DNA of 64,000 nucleotides, taken from positions 17,360,001 through 17,424,000 of the forward strand of contig OX485806.1 of the NCBI GenBank assembly GCA_950295325.1, given 5' to 3'. How positions within the stretch are numbered: position 1 is the stretch's first letter; each line of letters opens with the position of its first letter. The notes under the pieces were generated by a model, which saw only the letters and a list, made by a program, of their open reading frames with translations, made no database searches and was not told where the DNA came from. Both the position numbers and the translations under genes were made by a program. The DNA comes from Polytrichum commune (lineage: Eukaryota > Streptophyta > Polytrichopsida > Polytrichales > Polytrichaceae). Below are positions 57,062 through 64,000 of the stretch, piece after piece.

Positions 57062-59639
57062 ACATTACGACAACGTCCGGCCCGCCCGCAGCAAACTCCA
57101 TTTACGCGCGACCCCTTTCTTCTCCTCCGGTCAACATCAATGTCTCTTCTTCTTCCTATAATTACTTCACTCGTTCTATAATCATACTCATAATTGTGAG
57201 ACTAAGCTGCCGCACTACCTCCACAATTCTAACAAAGAACTCCATAGATGCCGAATCACATCCAAGCTTTCCGTCATCACGAATCGGAAATTACCCTTTT
57301 TGACAGAAAGAGTAGGCCATCACTGTAACTTTCTTACTTTTCAGACCGCATCCAATTTCTTATTGGAGAATCCCTCTCTCATATACGTTTCGGCATTCCT
57401 GGCGAAGATGATTTACTGGCACTTTCATGAGCAGAACCGTCGAACATTCTGCCACACTGATCAATTTCATCTAACTCATCACCGTGCTCTACAACATTGT
57501 AAGCTATGTATTTGAACATGTTACTCAAGGGATAATCATATTTAACATCGAAATTTTCCCTCTATAAACGCTAGGCGCTGCGAGAGAATTCCCAACTTGA
57601 TTTCCTCCCTCAATTCAAACATCTCTCACACATGTATTTCATCCCGACTACCTTATTTGATTTGAACTCCTCTTGTTGAAATCATAGAAAGGAAACATGC
57701 ATTTACCCACGTTGGAATTTCACATTCCATGCACAAATTGCGATCAAGAATCAAAATGTGATACTTGAGACATTTCAACTACTCCACGTAGTTTCAATTA
57801 TGATGCGTACTTATATCAGTCAAGACATAGTTAAAAGATTAAAACTCCACTGATTCATAACAAGATATGTATCCAAATAGGGCTCACAAATCAACTAAGG
57901 GCTTCACACCCAATCTCTAAAACTTAATTCTTCTCAAGGGTAAAAGTTGTACATAAAAGGACTCACTCTCTTCACGAGAGTAAGGTGTGTCACAATTCTT
58001 CCTGGACTCTTTCTTGACCAAGGAGTATATATCTTTGACTTAGTTTACTCACAAAGAACACCAAAGCCAGAAGTGTAATCAATGCACAAATATCATATAA
58101 AGTAGCTTCACAATATTATATTATGGAGAGTTAGGTGTACATAAAAAAGGGCTTCACACCCAGAAGATCTCACAAACTATAGTCTCATTTTTCAACAAGA
58201 CGATGAAGAGCTACCCTCTTCGCGAGTGGTAGTAATAATGATCCCCTTCCTTCTCTTTGACTATGATCATGGCCAACTTTTCTACACACAGAAAGTAACC
58301 GTCTTCCCAACCATTGTATCTGTTCATAGCCAGATACCTAAGTTTTTCTAATCAATCCCAAGACTATAGTCTCACCCAATTGACTCTTCAACTCTGGTCT
58401 ATGGTCATATTAGTTGGGAATAGTCATTTCCGCTATATCTTTACTATTTTTTCCATTTTTCACTATTCTTAAGTTCTAACCTTACTTCTGACCTTAAACC
58501 ACACTAAATTTCAAAAGTTTGTCTAATTTATCCAAAAAAAACGTCTCACAACATGTTTCTATTCCTTGCAACAATTTATTCTTTAAAAAAACATGGTCTA
58601 TATAAATGCATAATGTGAAGAATCATTCTTAATCACTCATTCAATGATGAATTTGAAACATACTCAAAATTTGTCTTTATACACTCCAAAAGTAATAACT
58701 TTTTGTTTACACCATATTACAAATATTCACTAATCAATTTTTAGATTCAATCTTCTTTCTAATTTTGTAACTTTGTCTCTATTGAATCGATTTGTTGCTT
58801 GTGCGCTATCTATGCTCCTTCATCACAACCTTCACGTTTCATTCCGTTTTCTTATGTATTCTTGTTTGAACTACTATGATTAATATGTTTATAATAATAC
58901 TCCTTATTTATATTGCATCGCTCATAATGTAGTTCAAAGTAAATCTCTATTCTAGTTTAATAAAAATCCCTACATAATGCAAACATTATTAGATCATATG
59001 GTATATAATATAATAAGTCTCTAATAACTTATGTTATTTATGTTATCATACTATTTATTTATTTAATACATATTTTAATGTAAAAATCGATTTATGTTTG
59101 TTTTACCTCACATAAGATACGAGGTCTAGATCTTAAGGCCTTTGTTAATTCCATTATGTTCTTCAATATATAAAGCCTGCATGTCCAATCCGAATTTTGT
59201 TCGGGTATATGTACTTGTATCAACGAGTGTGGAGACTATGCGATATTTTTCAAAATATCAATTGTATATATTTTTTTGTATATCACATTTTTGTAACGTG
59301 GACACATTTTTTGGAGCTTGCGTTAACATCAGTAATGATTATACAATAAAAGTGAAAGTTCTAATGCATTTTTAATACGAACACCTTCTAATGTTTCCTA
59401 CAAGATAAATGAACTATGAAAATGTTAATATCTAAGTCCGACAGCTTGCTGTACTTATTGTGCACGAAATCTACGAATATTTCTAGAGCATTCATCTATA
59501 CATTTTTCACGGATTGTGATGGTAGAATAAATATGCAAGGCACAGTCATATAACTATTGACATCTAATTGTAGATTGAGTCATGTCTTAATTCATTCTAA
59601 CATAAATAATATACATTCTTTGGACAACCTTCTAGGAGT
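57062..59639. other. intergenic DNA with a direct repeat at 57.9-58.3 kb
   Basis: AAGGGCTTCACACCC occurs near 57898 and 58146, each followed about 90 bp later by a CTCTTC.CGAG.G block, indicating a diverged direct duplication of about 250 bp period. The same motif lies at 52023. The rest is AT-rich without recognisable genes. Confidence 0.4.
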
Positions 59640-60190
59640 AAGTCTTCAGATTCCTCTAAAAGTCTTATAGAAGTTTTCCAAGTAGTTGATTGAAGTTGTT
59701 TAAAAACTTTCTAACTTTAATAGTTGGTGAAAATTCTTCTAGGAGCTTCTTAGGTCTAGGAATATATATAGTTGGTTGAAATCTTTTAGAAACTTCTTAG
59801 CTTTAGTAATTGATGAAAGTTATTTTAGAACTTCATAATTTTAGTAATTGTTGAAAATTTTACTAGAGTTTTTTAGTTTTATAAATATATATAAGAATGT
59901 AGACTAATAAGTTCTTCAGTCTTGACAACGCACCTCTTAGAGTTCTAGCTCACATTTCTTGGTGTTGTTCGCGTACTTGTCTTATTAATTCAATTTTTTG
60001 TTAGTTTCCGTCTTGAACATTTTTTTAGTTTTAAAAATATACATTTGGTATTTCCGTATCCATGATAAAAACATGTGATTTGAATTTCTTGAATGTTGAA
60101 ATACTTATTTAAGAAGTTTGAAGCTATTTAGACTTCAAAAGCAATTGACTTGAATGTTTTGAACGTTGAAGGGTTCATTTTGAGAGCTTT
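59640..60190 (+). mobile_element. probable 5' LTR (U3 to U5) of the copia element
   Basis: About 350 bp upstream of the Gag start there is a TATA-like TTATAAATATATATAAG (59878-59894). It is preceded by five degenerate tandem units (59684-59892) containing AGTTGGTTGAAA..CTTTTAGAA.CTTCTTAG. Such tandem enhancer arrays upstream of a TATA box are known in U3 of plant copia elements such as Tnt1. GGTATCTAGA at about 60193-60202 resembles the initiator-tRNA(Met) primer-binding site (TGGTATCAGAGC) with one inserted base. I could not align this region with the start of the 3' LTR, so boundaries are tentative. Confidence 0.4.
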
Positions 60191-60236
60191 AAAGGTATCT
60201 AGACTCTAATAACACATAATTTGAAAGTATATCCAA
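60070..60236. repeat. tandem duplication across the putative primer-binding site
   Basis: Two units of about 80 bp share TTGAAT.T.TTGAA.GTTGAA, a TTTAAGAAGTTTGAAGCTAT/TTTGAGAGCTTTAAAGGTAT block and TAGACT. The second unit contains the PBS-like GGTATCTAGA. Confidence 0.5.
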
Positions 60237-60243
60237 GTGTACG

Positions 60244-60980
60244 ATGACATCATTTGATAACGAAACTACTAGAGTTATTGAATAATTAAATGAAAGGAAC
60301 TTCAACTTTTGGAAGCTCAAAATTGAAATGTTATTTGCATTCATGGAACTTTTAGATATTGTGGATGGATATGATAAAGCTTCCCTTTCCAATGAAAATC
60401 TCAAAGTGATGAAATAGTACCAAAGGCACGTAAGGAAGACAATATGTATTATCGGTCTCAATTTGGTGGATAACTAACTTGCGCATATCAAAAGTTGTAA
60501 ACAACTTGCAGAGACATAGGAATTTTTTTTGTAATATTCTTGAAACAAAGAGTTTGTCCAATATCGTTTTTATTCGCTATAAGTTTTTTGTGTGCAAGAT
60601 GTAAAAAAACGACGACTTGTTGGACCACGTCAATTAGGTCAAGGCGTTCGTTGATCAACTTGTTTTTTTTAAGGTACCCGTGAAAGATGAACACATTATT
60701 ATGATTTTGCTTAAGAGTTTACCGGAATTGTACGAATACTTGATTACTGCCTTAAAGACGAAGCCAATAAATGAGCTTATGATATACTATCTAACGACGC
60801 GTTTGATGCACGAAATATCAAAACGCAAGAAAAATGAGCCCAAGATGATGATGCTGCCATAGTGTTGTGATAAAACAAAGGTGACAACTCATATTCGCGC
60901 CAAGGCACAAAGACATGTTTCTATTGCAGTATATCGGATCACATTATGTGTTTTTGCTACAAAACAAAGAACAAAGAGTG
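60244..60980 (+). pseudogene. Ty1/copia Gag, decayed
   Basis: From the ATG at 60244 a Gag-type amino terminus is readable, with LNERNFNFWKLKIEMLF (the F.G.NF..WK..M block) and LLDIVDGYD, interrupted by an in-frame stop. After frameshifts the 60680-60862 frame continues with the late Gag block LLKSLPELYEYLITAL. A complete zinc knuckle CFYCSISDHIMCFC (CX2CX4HX4C) lies at 60916-60957. Gag forms the particle core and binds the element RNA. Several stops and frame changes show that it is no longer made. Confidence 0.85.
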
Positions 60981-61049
60981 AGAAAATGCGAAAAATGCGT
61001 GGGACGACGACGACTACACATTTGTAATCCGTAATGGAGCACATTCCAA

Positions 61050-61390
61050 AAGCATGTGCAAGTTGATTGTGGTTTTGAAAGCCTCCAAACACATGACTTC
61101 GCATAGGAACACATTCAACACATATGAGTTAATCGCTCTACGTAATGTGTATTTGGATAATAATAATATTGATAAAGCCATCAGAACGGGATCCATCATT
61201 GTAGAAGGAATCGTAAAATATAATATCAACCGAATTCGTATGAAATATACATTCAACGTGCCCAAATTCAATGCCAATTTGCTATCAGTGTGTAAACTTG
61301 TGTTGAACGGTTTGAAGGTCCTATTCAACCTAAACAAATGCATTGTAAATCTTGTGATGGTGAAGTCATTGCAATTGTACTATGCTAAGG
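61050..61390 (+). pseudogene. copia aspartic protease remnant with lost active site
   Basis: The frame 61054-61407 aligns with the protease that matures copia polyproteins. At its start the sequence reads LIVVLKASKHMT where active elements have the VDSGAS.HMT motif. The catalytic aspartate is replaced by valine and the DSG turn is lost. Downstream, KYTFNVPKFNANLLSVCKL matches the conserved VL.VP....NLLSV..L block. Confidence 0.8.
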
Positions 61391-61394
61391 CAAC

Positions 61395-62280
61395 TTGTAT
61401 AAAATAAATTTAATAAAGGTGCATGAAGCGGATGCGGCCAACTTGGTGCAATATCCAACGGGAGATGGTGTGCTCAAATTTTGGCACTGCCGCCTTAATC
61501 ATTTGAACATGAAAGGTCTTCATAAGCTTCAAAACATGGTGAGTGACATGAATTTTAGCAAAATTTCATGTCCCACATTCTCGTTGTATTGCACAGCGTA
61601 CATTAAAGGCAAACATAATAGGGTTGCGTTTCCGAAGAATGAGGGGGGGAAGGTGAACGAGCAAGTTTTTGAAAATTGTGCATTTTGACATATGTGGCCC
61701 CATGAGGACCACATTTATGGATGGTACAAGATATTTTATGACCTGCATTGACAATTTTTTGAGGAAAATATAGTTGTTTGCGTTGAAGTCCAAAAGAGAG
61801 TGTTTAAGATGTTTAAGGAATTCAAGGCGTTTGTAGAGACGTAACCGGAGCATAAAATCAAGGCATTTCAATCGAACAACGACGGGAAGTTCGTTTTTAA
61901 GGCATTCAACCAACTTTTTAAAGGATCATGGCATTGAGAAGCAAACATCCACCCCGTATACGCTTTAACAAAATGGAGTGGCGGAATGTGCAAATCGCAC
62001 CAGCGTGGAGATGGCAAAAAACATGTTTCATGCTCAAACCCTTGATAAATCATTTTGGACGGAAGCGGTGGCCAATGCGGTTTACATACAAAACCGATAT
62101 CCAACGAGGACGTTGGACTCTATTACGCCTAAGAAAACATGAAGCGGGAGGAGGCCTTGCATTACACACATGCATTGCCTATATTAGGTGCCGGATGAAA
62201 AGATGGATAAGTTGGATGCACAGGGCACAAAATGTTTGTTTTTCGATTATTGTAAGTGAACTAAGACCTATAAGTTAATG
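61395..62280 (+). pseudogene. copia integrase, frameshifted
   Basis: The zinc-binding GAG-pre-integrase segment is present (61395-61688): FWHCRLNHLNMKGLHKL carries the two histidines and a C......C..Y.KGKHNR part follows. The core begins HFDICGPM at about 61681 (first catalytic aspartate) and continues to YFMTCIDNF (second block). After frame changes QNGVAECANRT, with the catalytic glutamate of D,D-35-E, is present near 61970, and FWTEAVANAVYIQNRYPT follows at about 62050. Integrase inserts the cDNA into the genome. Here multiple stops and frameshifts separate the parts although the catalytic acids remain readable. Confidence 0.85.
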
Positions 62281-62499
62281 TGTTTGCAAATTTAAAAAAT
62301 TCATAAAAATTGAGATGTAATTTTCATGAAGGATATCACGGGCGTTGAAAACGATTTGGAGATACGTCAAAGTGAGAGAAATGAAGGCCCTATAGTGGTT
62401 GTTGTGGACGAGTCTTCCAAATCATTTTTATGTGATGACGGTGAAGTGCAATGAGCAAGTGAGAGATCACTTAGTTGCAAATGAAAAAACAATCAAATA

Positions 62500-63150
62500 C
62501 TTGCGGAGAATGACAACCATATCGAGAGATCCGGCATTAAATGCATTCTCGCAATATGAACGGCCATGAATTGGGAGATCCACCAAATGAACGTAAATAC
62601 GGCATTTCTTAATGGAGTATTTGAGGTGGAGATCTACGTGAATCAATTGGAGGATTTCATACAAGAGAGGAAAGAACACTTTGTGTGCAATCTCAAGAAA
62701 ATTTTATATAGGCCCAAGCAATTGCCTAGGGCGTGGTACCACAATATCGATTCATTCTTCATCAACGAGGGTTTTTGTTGTAGCGAAGTGGATCATTCGT
62801 TGTATGTCAAACAAACGGGTGAGTATTTGTTGGTGACAATCGTCTACATGGACGATTTGGTCATATTGGTAAGCAATGTAACCCAATTGAAGTGGTTCAA
62901 ATTGGAGCTCGATAAAGAATTTGAGATAAGCGATCTCAGAGAATTGTAATATTACCTAAAAATAGTATCTAAAAGGAATAGAGAAGCATGTATCATCACT
63001 ATGAACCAAAGGAGCTACAACGAGGAGGTTCTCAAACATTTCAACACGGACGAATGCAAATTGGTCGGAACTCCGTTTGATGCAAATTTAAAATTGTTAA
63101 AACTTTTAGAGGAGGAATTTTGGAATGTACAAAAGAAAACAAAAGGTGAT
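62500..63150 (+). pseudogene. copia reverse transcriptase, inactivated
   Basis: The open frame 62566-62949 gives IHQMNVNTAFLNG, normally IHQMDVKTAFLNG, so the first catalytic aspartate is asparagine. Then come VCNLKKILYRPKQLPRAWY and the YMDD box in IVYMDDLVIL, which is intact. After one in-frame stop at 62947 the same frame continues through YLKIVSKR, YNEEVLKHFN and the GSLMYAMVATRADIAFAV block in the 63001-63411 frame. The enzyme would copy element RNA into cDNA. The order integrase before reverse transcriptase identifies the Ty1/copia rather than the Ty3 superfamily. Confidence 0.9.
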
Positions 63151-63820
63151 GCATACAAGGCTGAGGTAGGATCTCTCATGTATGCAATGGTGGCCACGAG
63201 GGCCGATATTGCATTTGCGGTGAGTATGGTGAGCCATTTCATGTTGAAGGCCTGTTCACCGCATAGGATGGTTGTAAAACGCATCATATGGTATTTGAAG
63301 GGCAGTTTGGACTTCAAATTATGCCTTAAAGGCAAGGATATTGCCTTCAGAGAATTTTGCAATGTGGATTGGGTAGGAGATGCAAACGTCCAGCGATCCA
63401 CCATGGGATAAGTGTTTCTTATTGGCGTTGGAGTCGTTTCGTGAAAATGCAAGAAACAACCAACCATTGCATTGTCTATGACAAAGGTGGAGTACATGGC
63501 CACTAGCCATTGAACGAAGAAAGCGGTTTGGCTTAGGCAATTTTTGGCAGATGTGGGATACATGCAAGAAGGATCGACATCCATCATGTGTGACAATTAA
63601 GGATGCATAACACTTGCAAAGAATTCCACACATCATTCTCGCACCAAACATATCGATGTACAACATCACTTCATTAGATAGAAACTAGAAAACCAAGAGA
63701 TGTGTTTGAAATATTGTCCAACAAAGGATATAATAGCGGACGTGCTAACCAAACCACTTGCAAAGGATAGGCATCAAGCATTAACAAATGCAATGGATTT
63801 AAAAGCCTTTGACTACTCGC
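63150..63820 (+). pseudogene. copia RNase H and polyprotein C-terminus, with stops
   Basis: Continuing in the reverse transcriptase frame are RIIWYLKGSLDFKLCLKG, a DWVGDANVQRSTMG block (normally D.DWAGD...R.STSG), a SMTKVEYMA block (normally STAEAEY), then MCDN, a stop, and GCITLAKN (normally CDN.SAI.LA.N), TKHIDVQHHFIR and IIADVLTKPLA. At least five in-frame stops occur, several explained by single changes such as TGG to TGA or CAA to TAA. This is the complete C-terminal end of the polyprotein, followed directly by the polypurine tract. Confidence 0.85.
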
Positions 63821-63830
63821 AAAGTGGGAG
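63821..63830 (+). promoter_or_regulatory. polypurine tract of the copia element
   Basis: AAAGTGGGAG directly precedes a TG at 63831, as in many plant copia elements where plus-strand DNA synthesis starts at an AAGTGGGAG tract next to the 3' LTR. Confidence 0.75.
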
Positions 63831-64000
63831 TGTAGAAGGTAGAGCCTTAGATTGCTCATAGTCAATATAAATGTAATGGATGAGGCATGAGAAACAATAA
63901 GGTTAGAATAAAGCTATAATGCTAGTCCAAAGAGGGATAAAAATTATCCCATATTATTTGTATGAACCAATGAAAGAAATAAAAGCAATAAAAGACAAAG
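63831..64000 (+). mobile_element. 3' LTR, first 170 bp, cut by the window edge
   Basis: The LTR is placed to begin with TGTAGAAGG after the polypurine tract. The remaining sequence is AT-rich and runs off the window. It does not visibly match 59.4-59.9 kb, so either the true 5' LTR starts elsewhere or the LTRs have diverged. Confidence 0.55.

Noticed and set aside
63015-63596. 193-codon reverse-strand open frame
   Set aside because: It is antisense to the copia reverse transcriptase/RNase H region, which is convincingly coding on the forward strand.

Overview
This window looks like repeat-rich nuclear DNA of a land plant. Three observations point that way: a short run of plant-type telomere repeats (CCCTAAA) at 13.18 kb, a decayed Ty1/copia retrotransposon of the plant type at 59.6-64.0 kb, and many small plant-style inverted-repeat transposons (pogo/Emigrant-like, Tourist-like, hAT-like, one CACTA-type end). 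The species cannot be named from sequence alone. I found no intact protein-coding host gene, tRNA, rRNA, operon or CRISPR array. Apart from transposon remnants, the open frames are short, mutually overlapping and unrecognised.

Region by region. 0-16 kb: AT-rich intergenic DNA with a possible tRNA-derived SINE (1.57 kb), a 223-bp MITE (4.86 kb), a 1.07-kb Tourist/PIF-like element (6.5 kb), an interstitial telomeric run and a 375-bp Tourist-like element (15.6 kb). 16-29 kb: a dense MITE zone holding four TAGCCC-family copies with TAA/TTA duplications, a 93-bp miniature element with a 10-bp target duplication, several copies of an ACACCTACC family, three further Tourist-like elements, and two pogo-type MITEs at 26.5 and 28.6 kb. 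30-39 kb: tandem duplications, a 183-bp hairpin, two more MITEs, a divergent inverted duplication of about 1.1 kb (34.97-36.07 kb), a hAT-like MITE with a CACTA-type terminus inside it, and a cluster of AACCGGTT palindromes. 39.9-41.0 kb: C-terminal half of a LINE. 41-46.5 kb: unassigned DNA ending in a tandem duplication. 46.56-47.92 kb: an internally deleted pogo/Tigger transposon. 48.21-49.39 kb: a young foldback element with arms of about 505 bp and an 11-bp target duplication. 49.9-54.3 kb: a second, unrelated, decayed LINE with APE endonuclease and RNase H remnants. 54.3-59.6 kb: unassigned DNA with minisatellites. 59.6-64.0 kb: the copia element, running off the window edge.

The elements differ greatly in age. 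The foldback at 48.2 kb is nearly unmutated (arms roughly 96-97% identical by eye, exact target duplication), whereas the copia element, both LINEs and the pogo transposase carry stops, frameshifts and lost catalytic residues. Nothing here forms a pathway. The interest lies in mobile-element biology: long hairpins that could be transcribed into double-stranded RNA, subterminal motif arrays that could be transposase-binding sites, and small element families whose ends do not follow the usual inverted layout. All calls come from reading the sequence by eye; identities are estimates and no database search was run.
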